Program-made: the position numbers and the translations under genes
Source of the DNA: CAZDIO01 sp964505555
GTDB taxonomy: Bacteria > Bdellovibrionota_C > UBA2361 > SZUA-149 > CAZDIO01
Direction of reading: 5' to 3'
DNA: 45,686 nucleotides
Assembly: GCA_964505555.1 (NCBI GenBank)
Contig: CAZDIO010000039.1
Span: 1 to 45,686, forward strand
Notes under the pieces: model-generated
What the model was told of the DNA's origin: nothing
Database searches by the model: none
The model's input: only the letters and a program-made list of their open reading frames with translations
In this document: one piece after another, positions 26,632 through 33,084 of the stretch
Numbering within the stretch: the stretch's first letter is position 1
How the letters are laid out: every line of letters begins with the position of its first letter

Positions 26632-27306
26632 TTAGAGCTCTCTCATCAAGCCGATCATCCGTCCTTGGATCGTCACCTTATCAACGGTGAGAGGTTTATG
26701 AAGTGGATTATGAGGCATTAATAAGATCTTTCCTCCTTTTAATCGTCTAAAAGTTTTTAAAGTTGCAGATCCATCTTCTAAAAGAGCAACAACAATCTGC
26801 CCATCATCGGCAGTGTCCTGCTTTTTAATAATTACTACATCCCCATCCATAATATGAGCATCAACCATCGAGCTTCCTGAAACCTGGAGACAGTATATCT
26901 CCCCACGGCTATCAAAAAACTGAGGAGGAACATCTACTGTGACGCTTGTATCTTCAATTGCTTCAATAGGGGATCCAGCAGCGATAACACCAACAAGTGG
27001 TACAGCGCATGGGCTCTGACTGGCAACAAATTCGTCTCGTTCAACTAATTCAATAGCTCCATCAACTCCCCGTTTGATAAACCCCTTATCTTCTAACCGA
27101 CTGAGGTGAAAGTGAGCGGTAGAAGGAGAGCGTACTCCGATAGAATTAGAGATATCTTTTAATGTTGGAGCAAAACCGTTGTCCGCTATGAAACTCCTAA
27201 GAAACTCTAGGGTACGGCGTTGTACTGGTGCAAGAGAGTGAGACTTAAAAGCTGAGGCGATATCCTGAATAGGTTCGCTCTGAAGAGTGTTTTTACTTGT
27301 GTTCAT
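26632..27306 (-). CDS. lexA: SOS repressor LexA
   Basis: Autocleavable repressor of DNA-damage genes. The N-terminal winged helix covers about residues 25-85, with recognition helix SPSTAHFHLSRLEDKG. The Ala110-Gly111 cleavage site (VIAAGSPI) and the Ser146/Lys184 catalytic pair (SGSSMVDAH, SATLKTF) are intact. It is 224 residues with about 20 extra at the N-terminus relative to E. coli LexA. The ATG at 27306 has GGAGA about 8 nt upstream. Upstream lies a near-perfect 43-bp palindrome at 27408-27450, the likely autoregulatory operator. Confidence 0.97.
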   Translation of the reverse strand: MNTSKNTLQSEPIQDIASAFKSHSLAPVQRRTLEFLRSFIADNGFAPTLKDISNSIGVRSPSTAHFHLSRLEDKGFIKRGVDGAIELVERDEFVASQSPCAVPLVGVIAAGSPIEAIEDTSVTVDVPPQFFDSRGEIYCLQVSGSSMVDAHIMDGDVVIIKKQDTADDGQIVVALLEDGSATLKTFRRLKGGKILLMPHNPLHKPLTVDKVTIQGRMIGLMREL

Positions 27307-27376
27307 CTATGTTATCTCCAAGCTATTGTCCCTAAGCAGCGACGAAAGAGGGAATCATTTCGCTGCGAATGCGATG

Positions 27377-27404
27377 AATATAGCATATAAAAAAAATCTC
27401 GAAA
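27377..27404 (-). promoter_or_regulatory. Candidate sigma70 promoter for lexA-recA
   Basis: On the minus strand TTTCGA (27404-27399) is followed after 16 nt by TATATT (27382-27377). The -10 match is good and the -35 poor. The palindrome at 27408-27450 lies only 3 nt upstream of the -35, where bound repressor could block polymerase. Confidence 0.45.
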
Positions 27405-27407
27405 GAG

Positions 27408-27450
27408 GTAAATATTACTTAATGTAATCATTACGTTAAGTAATATTTAC
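27408..27450. promoter_or_regulatory. 43-bp palindrome with two TTAC-N5-GTAA boxes, candidate LexA operator
   Basis: Two 21-nt arms around a central C at 27429 match at all but one position (27423 against 27435). Within it are two half-site pairs: TTAC-TTAAT-GTAA at 27415-27427 and TTAC-GTTAA-GTAA at 27431-27443, whose centres are 16 bp apart. It lies between lexA-recA (minus) and an enoyl-CoA hydratase-family gene (plus), so it may control both. The assignment to LexA rests on position and on the third copy at 28632-28644. Confidence 0.7.
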
Positions 27451-27485
27451 GACAACAATACAAACACACTAGGAAATTAAATCAG

Positions 27486-28268
27486 ATGAGCAGCACACTG
27501 ATTGAAATAAAAAAGACAAACGAAATAGCGACTCTCGTTCTTAACGATGCTGAAAAACGAAACGCCATGAGCACAAGGATGGCCGAAGAATTTGTGGCTC
27601 AAGTAACCTTACTTCGGGAGGATAAATCCATTCGTGTCGTTATCCTTCGTGGCGCGGGAAAGGCATTCTCTGGAGGAGGAGACCTCGACATGCTCTTTGA
27701 AAAAATAAAGATCACTCCTCCAGAAAATAAGCGCTTGATGGAATTGTTCTACGATCAATTTCTCTCCATTCGTACACTTGAAGTTCCAGTAATTGCTGCT
27801 CTCAATGGGCATGCGATCGGCGCTGGACTGTGTCTTGCGTGCGCGTGCGATCTGCGTATTGCCACGCAGAGTGCCAAACTTGGTTTAAATTTCGTTCACC
27901 TCGGACTTCATCCTGGGATGGGAGCAACCTATTTTATCCCCCGACTTGTTGGTCCCGCAAAAGCTGCAGAACTTCTTTATTGTGGAAAAATAATTACTGC
28001 GGAGGAGGCAAAGCAGATCGGACTTGTAAACCAAGTAGTGAGTGATGGGGAGTTTGAAACTTGTGTTTCTGAAGTTGCGCGCACTATTGCAACTGCCGGA
28101 CCGCAAGCGGTGCGCGAGTTGAAGAAATCACTTCAGTTAAGTTCTCAGCTTGCGCTTGAAGATTGTCTTCGCCGAGAGGCCTCATGTCAGGCGCTTGATT
28201 ATGCAGGTGCTGAATTTAAGGAAGGGATTCAAGCGGCTAAGGAGAAACGTTCTCCTCGTTTTTCTTAG
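27486..28268 (+). CDS. Enoyl-CoA hydratase/isomerase family protein
   Basis: Crotonase-fold acyl-CoA enzyme of 260 residues. The two oxyanion-hole segments are seen as AFSGGGDLDML and NGHAIGAGLCLA, followed by LGLHPGMGATYFIPRLVG and the C-terminal LREASCQALDYAGAEFKEGIQAAKEKR-type tail. The glutamate that corresponds to E144 of mitochondrial enoyl-CoA hydratase, normally in a PEI segment before LGxxPGxGGT, is replaced (NFVHLGLHPG). The second glutamate (AAELLYCG) is present. Hydratase activity is therefore doubtful; isomerase, thioesterase or another crotonase reaction is possible. AGGAA lies about 10 nt before the start. It faces lexA across the shared operator. Confidence 0.85.
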   Translation: MSSTLIEIKKTNEIATLVLNDAEKRNAMSTRMAEEFVAQVTLLREDKSIRVVILRGAGKAFSGGGDLDMLFEKIKITPPENKRLMELFYDQFLSIRTLEVPVIAALNGHAIGAGLCLACACDLRIATQSAKLGLNFVHLGLHPGMGATYFIPRLVGPAKAAELLYCGKIITAEEAKQIGLVNQVVSDGEFETCVSEVARTIATAGPQAVRELKKSLQLSSQLALEDCLRREASCQALDYAGAEFKEGIQAAKEKRSPRFS

Positions 28269-28276
28269 GCAGAAAA

Positions 28277-28450
28277 TTAAAGCTCTTTTCTTCGAAGTAG
28301 GTAGCAAGCAACAAGTGCACTTACCACTAAGGCAAATTCACTAACCCAAAACTCGCGCCAGAGATGGTGTTGATAAGCGACATTAATCAATGAAATGGTT
28401 AGGAAGATAAGCATTATCAGCGTTATTTTATAAAGAGTTTTGTTTGCCAT
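28277..28450 (-). CDS. Small two-helix membrane protein, 57 residues
   Basis: Found by translating the minus strand between two larger genes. It begins MANKTLYKITLIMLIFLTIS, continues with a short polar loop YQHHLWREFW and a second hydrophobic stretch ALVVSALVACYLL, and ends in RRKEL. Two membrane helices with positive ends make it look like a real small membrane protein. It ends 8 nt from the convergent enoyl-CoA hydratase stop. No clear ribosome-binding site precedes the ATG, which lowers confidence. Function unknown. Confidence 0.5.
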   Translation of the reverse strand: MANKTLYKITLIMLIFLTISLINVAYQHHLWREFWVSEFALVVSALVACYLLRRKEL

Positions 28451-28790
28451 AGTTTGAGAATTTAAAAGGTTTGAGAGCTTTTCCTTAGGGAGAAAATTAG
28501 ATTTTTCATTCCAAAACTACTCTCCCCAAAACTTTTGACAACTGTCTTTGAGAAAATAATGGTGAAAATGCAAAATTCTCTTGACTTTCTCATTCCCGAT
28601 CTATACAACTTTAAAGCACTTAAACGAAAAGTTACTTAAAGTAACTAATGAATATACGCTTTTTGTTAGGCTTTATATCAAGCTCGGTCGGCTAGAATAA
28701 GTTAACATCGAATTTATGGTGAGCTTCTAGTTAACCGGGACTTTTTTTTGTACGAACAACGAGAACGGCGACAAGAGGAAGGACGGGGCT
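28451..28790. promoter_or_regulatory. 340-nt gap with promoter and candidate LexA box for the 106-residue gene
   Basis: TTGACT (28581-28586), a 17-nt spacer and TACAAC (28604-28609) form a sigma70-like promoter. About 22 nt after the -10 lies TTAC-TTAAA-GTAA (28632-28644), within the larger palindrome AGTTACTT-A-AAGTAACT (28630-28646). The leader then runs about 145 nt to the start codon and contains two GTTAAC sites and a T8 run near 28742-28750. No gene is seen here. Confidence 0.6.
28632..28644. promoter_or_regulatory. Third TTAC-N5-GTAA box (candidate LexA site)
   Basis: TTAC-TTAAA-GTAA, identical in half-sites and spacing to the two boxes in the lexA palindrome, and extended to 8-bp arms around a central A (28630-28646). 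It lies just downstream of a promoter-like -10, a position typical for repression. Confidence 0.6.
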
Positions 28791-29111
28791 ATGTCGGTAT
28801 CTAAAGTTCACGCGGGAAACGCAGACGAGGATGAGAGCTCAGTAAGTTTTCGCATCAAGCCAGAGCGAAACTTATTAGCGGCAGTGCTTGCACGAGCAAT
28901 TTGTGATGCATTTGGTTCTGCACAATGCGATCGGCATGTGGTGCGAAGTGCCAGACAATGGCTCTTTGGTGCATTGCAACCAACGCGAGTCTTTAGCTTC
29001 GCCTGGGTTGCTCAGCATTTGGATCTCAATCCAACCGCATTGCAGCAAACACTAAAAAGTTACGAGACAAATCCCGAGATGCTTCAAGAGCGTTTGAGCT
29101 TGTTGCGGTAG
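28791..29111 (+). CDS. Small protein of unknown function, candidate SOS-regulated
   Basis: 106 residues with no signal or membrane segment. After an acidic N-terminus it has a helical region (RNLLAAVLARAICDAFGSAQ, then RSARQWLFGALQ). It ends with an HTH-like stretch (FSFAWVAQHLDLNPTALQQTLKSY). The pattern W-L-F then FSFxxVxxxLxLxP resembles small uncharacterised proteins I recall from delta-proteobacteria and phages, but I cannot name a family. GGAAGGA lies about 8 nt before the ATG. A palindromic TTAC-N5-GTAA box lies upstream, so damage induction is a testable guess. Confidence 0.7.
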   Translation: MSVSKVHAGNADEDESSVSFRIKPERNLLAAVLARAICDAFGSAQCDRHVVRSARQWLFGALQPTRVFSFAWVAQHLDLNPTALQQTLKSYETNPEMLQERLSLLR

Positions 29112-29142
29112 GATCGATCTTCAACCTCACTCTTGGTATGCA

Positions 29143-29502
29143 TTACGGCTGAACGTAACAGCATAATGCTTCTGCATCGAAACATAGGTTTGCACATTGT
29201 CCAGCCCCTTGAATGCAGCTCGGGGAGAGTTCCCAATTGCTTACGTTGTTACTTGTGATGTGCTGGTTACGTTTGAGATATACTGGTTTTGCGCCTGAAA
29301 CGATCTCATAGCCTCCAGAAATCGCGGTCTTGCCAGTTGGACAGGCGACCAAAGCCCCCACCCCGGTTAACGTATTTAACGTGGAGAAACAGACGTTACT
29401 TTTTGTAACTCTTTGACATCCAGACATGCCAGTTGCCCCGGTTGAACCTGCCGGTCCTTGAGGTCCTGCATCAGCCTTCACATTCAAAGTTATGGTAATC
29501 AA
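29143..29502 (-). pseudogene. Collagen-like/Cys-rich protein, probably 5-prime truncated
   Basis: Downstream of a short Gly-X-Y run (GPQGPAGSTGATGMSG) this frame encodes a Cys-rich domain with the ACPTGKTAISGGYEI motif that recurs in collagen-like surface proteins. It ends LCFDAEALCCYVQP. There is no ATG: the first possible start is TTG at 29502 without a ribosome-binding site. The frame remains open upstream to a stop near 29576, giving protein-like residues (PERLYSLFETENLND) and no signal peptide. I think it is the remnant of a longer surface or fibre protein. A short functional form cannot be excluded. Confidence 0.4.
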
Positions 29503-29911
29503 AAGTGAAGGAGTGTCGTTTAAATTTTCAGTCTCAAAGAGGCTATAAAGCCTTTCTGGGCTAGAATGGGCTTGCTAGAAAGGTGTTAACCTGGCTTGCC
29601 TTCGGCCGTAGGAACCTGGCAAAAAAATCTAACTAAATCCTTCCCAAACTCTGTGAAGCCCTGTGAAACTCTGTGTTCAATCGATGATAAAGCCTTCTAA
29701 TTAATTCACCCCGGTCGCCCGTTGAGCAATTCATCGTTTGGCGGCTTTAGTTTTCTGCATTGCTGTTTGCGGGAATACCTTTTTTTGATTCCTTACGCTT
29801 TCTTGCCAAATGCCGAGAAAACGGATAGTTTACCTGCCCCAGTGTCTACAATAATTGAGGCCGCTGCATTACCTAAGTAGTTGCAGCGTAAACGAATTTA
29901 GAGAAGGGAGT
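29503..29911. other. Region upstream of the RRM-bS18 gene
   Basis: About 400 nt without a supported gene. It holds short direct repeats (AACCTGGC twice near 29590-29625, ACTCTGTG twice near 29649-29672) and a GAGGCT/AGCCTT hairpin at 29540-29554. A TACAAT -10-like hexamer is at 29847-29852 without a good -35. A stem-loop at 29862-29888 lies in the leader of the downstream gene. Confidence 0.4.
29862..29888 (+). promoter_or_regulatory. Leader stem-loop before the RRM-bS18 gene
   Basis: CGCTGCA (29862-29868) pairs with TGCAGCG (29882-29888), a 13-nt loop between them. It lies between the putative -10 (29847-29852) and the ribosome-binding site (AAGGGAG, 29904-29910). Its position resembles autogenous ribosomal-protein leaders, where the product binds its own mRNA. 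Confidence 0.45.
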
Positions 29912-30517
29912 ATGTCGAAAGTTTTCGTTGGAAATTTTAGTTTCTCCGTTAATGACGAGAAGCTCAAGGAGTTCTTTTCGCAAGTCGGTGTTGTTACTTC
30001 GGCAAAAGTCGTTACCGAAGGTGAGGGTGGACGATCTCGTGGTTTTGGATTTGTTGAGATGTCTACCGCTGATGAAGCACAAAAAGCGATTGAACAGTTT
30101 GATGGCTCTACTTGGGAAGGCCGCGTCATTAAAGTAAGCGCCGATCGTGGTGCTGGTAGAGGTGGAGAGAGACGTCATTTTTCACCTCATGCGCCAGAAG
30201 GAGAAAGTGGTGGCGGTGGTGGCGGAGGAGGAGGATACGACGATCCTCGTGGGCAATCTGCTCTTCGAACGGGATTTTTTCGTGCACAGCCTTTTGATGT
30301 CGTAACACGACGAAAAAAGAAGGTAGATCCTTTTGTTGAAAACCCAAAGTTGGTGATCGATTATAAAGATCCCCGGCTTCTTCGTCGTTTCATGAGTGAA
30401 CGCGGGAGAGTGCTTCCACGAAGAATGACAGGACTTTCTGCGGCAAATCAACGGCTGATTAATCGAGCAGTAAAGCGTTCTCAGTTTTTGGGAATGCTGC
30501 CAATTACTGACCGCTAA
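29912..30517 (+). CDS. RRM domain fused to ribosomal protein bS18
   Basis: A 201-residue fusion. Residues 1-78 are an RNA-recognition motif with RNP2 VFVGNF (4-9) and RNP1 RGFGFVEM (43-50). Residues 80-130 form a linker with a nine-glycine run and an Arg/Gly-rich stretch. Residues about 133-201 match nearly all of ribosomal protein bS18: RRKKKVDPF, then IDYKDPRLLRRFMSERGRV, LPRRMTGLSAANQRLINRAV and KRSQFLGMLPITDR, each aligning with its E. coli counterpart (RRRKFCRF, IDYKD, PSRITG, ARAIKRARYLSLLPYTDR). The start ATG at 29912 has AAGGGAG directly upstream, and it lacks the usual rpsF and rplI neighbours. It probably supplies bS18 to the small subunit, or is an extra copy. Confidence 0.85.
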   Translation: MSKVFVGNFSFSVNDEKLKEFFSQVGVVTSAKVVTEGEGGRSRGFGFVEMSTADEAQKAIEQFDGSTWEGRVIKVSADRGAGRGGERRHFSPHAPEGESGGGGGGGGGYDDPRGQSALRTGFFRAQPFDVVTRRKKKVDPFVENPKLVIDYKDPRLLRRFMSERGRVLPRRMTGLSAANQRLINRAVKRSQFLGMLPITDR

Positions 30518-30528
30518 TTTTATTGACG

Positions 30529-30551
30529 GCTAAGAAAGGTTTTTTCTTAGC
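30529..30551. terminator. Shared hairpin between RRM-bS18 and receiver-DHp genes
   Basis: GCTAAGAAA (30529-30537) pairs with TTTCTTAGC (30543-30551), a 9-bp stem. It lies between convergent genes and includes the stop codon of the minus-strand gene. No long T-run follows on either strand, though the arms are A/T-rich. Confidence 0.5.
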
Positions 30552-31227
30552 TCTCCCACGGTTTGTCTCCAGGTACATGAAATACCTTTTCATTTGCCTT
30601 CGTGACTTCTTCAAGCTCAGCTGTTTCGCAGAGCTTTTCAATGACATTTTTCATGCGGTTACTACTTCCTTCGATCAGTTCAATCGCTTCTTTCTGTTTT
30701 TTGTCGAGAGTTCCAACTGTGCGCAGGAGGAAGATCCCCCCGAGAACTGCTCCAAGTGGATTATTCATCTCATGACGAAGGGTTGAAAGAAGGACTTTAA
30801 TTGCATCAAGCCTTGCTTCACTTACTCGTGCCTGGTCGAGATCCATTTCTAACTTTTTTCGATCGATAAGTGCTTCTAGGAGAGGTTGAAAGAGGGGTTC
30901 CGTGACCTGTCTTTTTCCCAAAAAATGTTGTGCTCCTGCACGCAACGTATCTCCAGGGAGTTCAGGAAGCGTGTCGGCACTCACCGCAAGCACGGCGCAG
31001 TTTTGTAACTTATTGTGGTTGAGAAGAGCAGTTCCTCGACCATCTGGAAGATGTTGATCAACGATTGCAAGGAGAAGAGATTTTGTCATTCCTTCAAGGA
31101 TACGTTCTCCCTCAGCAATAGTGCGCGCACGGGTAATGTTGAGCTCTGGCCTCCACGCTTTAAGCCTGACGCTTAAAATGTGAAAGAAGTCATCATCGTC
31201 TTCAAGAATAAATATTTCAAATGGCAT
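30547..31227 (-). CDS. Receiver domain joined to a DHp domain, no ATPase domain
   Basis: 226-residue signalling protein. Residues 1-120 are a receiver with acidic pocket LEDDDD (8-13), phospho-acceptor Asp57 (AIVDQHLPDGRG) and Lys105. A helical linker leads to a DHp/HisKA segment with His152 in LRHEMNNPLGAVLGGIFLL and a second helix. The protein stops about 75 residues after the histidine, so the HATPase_c catalytic domain is absent. It may act as a histidine phosphotransferase or as a partner of a separate kinase. The hybrid kinase at 36289-37434 has a closely similar H-box. It has no clear ribosome-binding site at its ATG. Confidence 0.8.
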   Translation of the reverse strand: MPFEIFILEDDDDFFHILSVRLKAWRPELNITRARTIAEGERILEGMTKSLLLAIVDQHLPDGRGTALLNHNKLQNCAVLAVSADTLPELPGDTLRAGAQHFLGKRQVTEPLFQPLLEALIDRKKLEMDLDQARVSEARLDAIKVLLSTLRHEMNNPLGAVLGGIFLLRTVGTLDKKQKEAIELIEGSSNRMKNVIEKLCETAELEEVTKANEKVFHVPGDKPWES

Positions 31228-31256
31228 CGGATAAGGTGAAACTTAAGTATGGGTTT

Positions 31257-31291
31257 CCTTTGCTCTTTTTGATGATTACGAAGAGCAAAGG
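31257..31291 (-). terminator. 11-bp hairpin after the FliK-like gene
   Basis: CCTTTGCTCTT (31257-31267) pairs with AAGAGCAAAGG (31281-31291), 13-nt loop. It lies between the FliK-like gene and the downstream receiver-DHp gene on the minus strand. No T-run follows, so termination efficiency is uncertain. Confidence 0.45.
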
Positions 31292-31326
31292 GATTTGAAA
31301 GTTTTTACGGCTCGATTATGGGGTAT

Positions 31327-32709
31327 TTAGGCAACGGTAGAGATACTTGCCTCTAAGCCGATCACCCAATGGGGACGAAGATCTTTTGTCTTCTCTACAG
31401 AGGCGGTGAGTTCAGCTTTTTCAAACCCCAATTTTCGCAGGAGAGCTAAGAGATATTCAAGATGTTCTAGAATAAACTTACCAACTTCTTCATCTGCGAC
31501 TGTAAAGCGAACATAGATTTCACTTTCCCGGTGAGTGATATCTACCTCTACCGTGCCCAGGTGAGGACATGGTGTGCTGACCTGAACGCGGGTAAATGGA
31601 GTTGAGGAGAGTTGCTTTTTAGATTTTTTCTGTTGCTTTTCCTGGGAGTCTTTCTTTTTTGCTTTCGGATCAACTGCGATTTCGCTTTGGGCAAGAAATC
31701 CTTGAAAGAGGAAAGGAAACAAAAAAAACGCTGGTTCCCCAAGTGCTTGCATAAGAGGATTTAATTGTTGGAGTTTTGTTTGAGCCTGGGCCATTTGCTC
31801 GAGTTGAGTCAGTGCTTGTTGAACAACGGCACTCTTCAAATCAAGCGTTGTATTTCCTGTTTTTGGAAGGAGTGAATGCTCAAAAAGTTGTTCACGCGCA
31901 CTCTCTAACAGAGGCAAATATGATTGAGTGTTCAGTAATGATTTTTGGAGATCACGTAGTATCGAGTTAAGGACAGATCGTGTTTTTGTATCAAGGCTGC
32001 GTTCTGAAAGGAGCTCCTTTTCTAAGGTTGAGGCAAGGAAAGCTACCGTTTTTTTCTGCTCTTGAAAGTCGTCTTGGGGATGGCCAAGAATCTCCGATAA
32101 TCTAAGAAATAGAGAGTTTACAAGTCTTTCTGATGGAGACGGGGTAGTGGTTCCGAAGAAAGTTTTTAATGAGGTGATATAGTCTTCTAAAGCACGAGTT
32201 GTATCACCGCGCTCAAGTGAGACAAAGCTCTTTAATACTTCGTTTGGTTCTAAAAGCTGAGAAAGATCTTTTATGGAGTTTGTAAGCGAGGACAATAAAT
32301 TATTTGTCCCCGTTGCGTCAGTTCCAGGAAGGAAGGTGGGGGTTAATGAGCGAAGAAAAGCAGGGGAGCTTTCTTTTAGCAGATGCTCAAGTTCTTGAAC
32401 GATCTGAGCGGTGGTTCCAGGAATAACTGGACGATTGATCTCGAGGATCTTTAAAACGAGATTTTTTCCTGACTCTGAAACTTTTGCAAGTAGGATATCA
32501 CCTGCAAGAAGCTCAGGCGGCAACTTTGCATTTATAAGGAGGGATCCGAACTCTAAGGTTCCCTGTCCCGTTGAAAGGTTTGATTTAACACCTACTCGGA
32601 GCACCTCTCCAAGTGCAAGGGTTGGAATAATTGTCCCAGTTGCCTGAGTCTTTGAAATCTGAACGAGTTCAGCTGTTTTGGAATCTAATGGAACGATGAA
32701 TGGTGCCAT
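31327..32709 (-). CDS. FliK-like (Flg_hook domain) protein, orphan
   Basis: 460-residue protein without a signal peptide. The N-terminal part has a small beta-rich segment (GEVLRVGVKSNLSTGQGTLEFG and LPPELLAGDILLAKV), and the middle is helical and Gln/Leu/Ser-rich. A charged KK/QEKQQKKSKKQ linker follows around 350-365. The C-terminal 90 or so residues (PCPHLGTVEVDITHRESEIY, VRFTVADEEVGKFILEHLEY and LLALLRKLGFEKAELTA) resemble the hook-length control (Flg_hook) domain of FliK. No flagellar genes are nearby. It may belong to a related export or adhesin system. Confidence 0.6.
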   Translation of the reverse strand: MAPFIVPLDSKTAELVQISKTQATGTIIPTLALGEVLRVGVKSNLSTGQGTLEFGSLLINAKLPPELLAGDILLAKVSESGKNLVLKILEINRPVIPGTTAQIVQELEHLLKESSPAFLRSLTPTFLPGTDATGTNNLLSSLTNSIKDLSQLLEPNEVLKSFVSLERGDTTRALEDYITSLKTFFGTTTPSPSERLVNSLFLRLSEILGHPQDDFQEQKKTVAFLASTLEKELLSERSLDTKTRSVLNSILRDLQKSLLNTQSYLPLLESAREQLFEHSLLPKTGNTTLDLKSAVVQQALTQLEQMAQAQTKLQQLNPLMQALGEPAFFLFPFLFQGFLAQSEIAVDPKAKKKDSQEKQQKKSKKQLSSTPFTRVQVSTPCPHLGTVEVDITHRESEIYVRFTVADEEVGKFILEHLEYLLALLRKLGFEKAELTASVEKTKDLRPHWVIGLEASISTVA

Positions 32710-33084
32710 GGATAGTCAATCACCGAAACGATCTTACACTCAAATCATACCTGACCGTGAAGAAGGTCAGAGTTGATGGAAAACGACTCCTTCACTGTAC
32801 ATTTTCTGCAACTCTCCTCCAAGATGTTGTATCGTCAGAAAACCACTACATTGTAGAAAATGAACACCCTTTGGGGGGAATGTTGCCACTAGTGCCATGT
32901 GCACAAAAAATTTTACTGTAATAATCAGACAAAATTTGTAAAAATCATGATAAGTTAGCAGTTGTTATGCGGGCTATTATGGAAATATAGTTGATTGGAG
33001 GTATTTCTATCGCTATCCTGATAGAAGACGCGTGTCTATTTATCCTTCGGTATATTCTGCATTTAACCATTCGCAGGCGGTGAC
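32710..33084. promoter_or_regulatory. Upstream region of the PhoB-type regulator
   Basis: 375 nt without a gene. A sigma70-like promoter may be TTGTTA (32962-32967), 18 nt, TATAGT (32986-32991). A 7-bp hairpin TTCTATC/GATAGAA (33005-33011, 33020-33026) sits just after the expected start site. The stretch 32710-32930 shows nothing recognisable. Confidence 0.4.
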
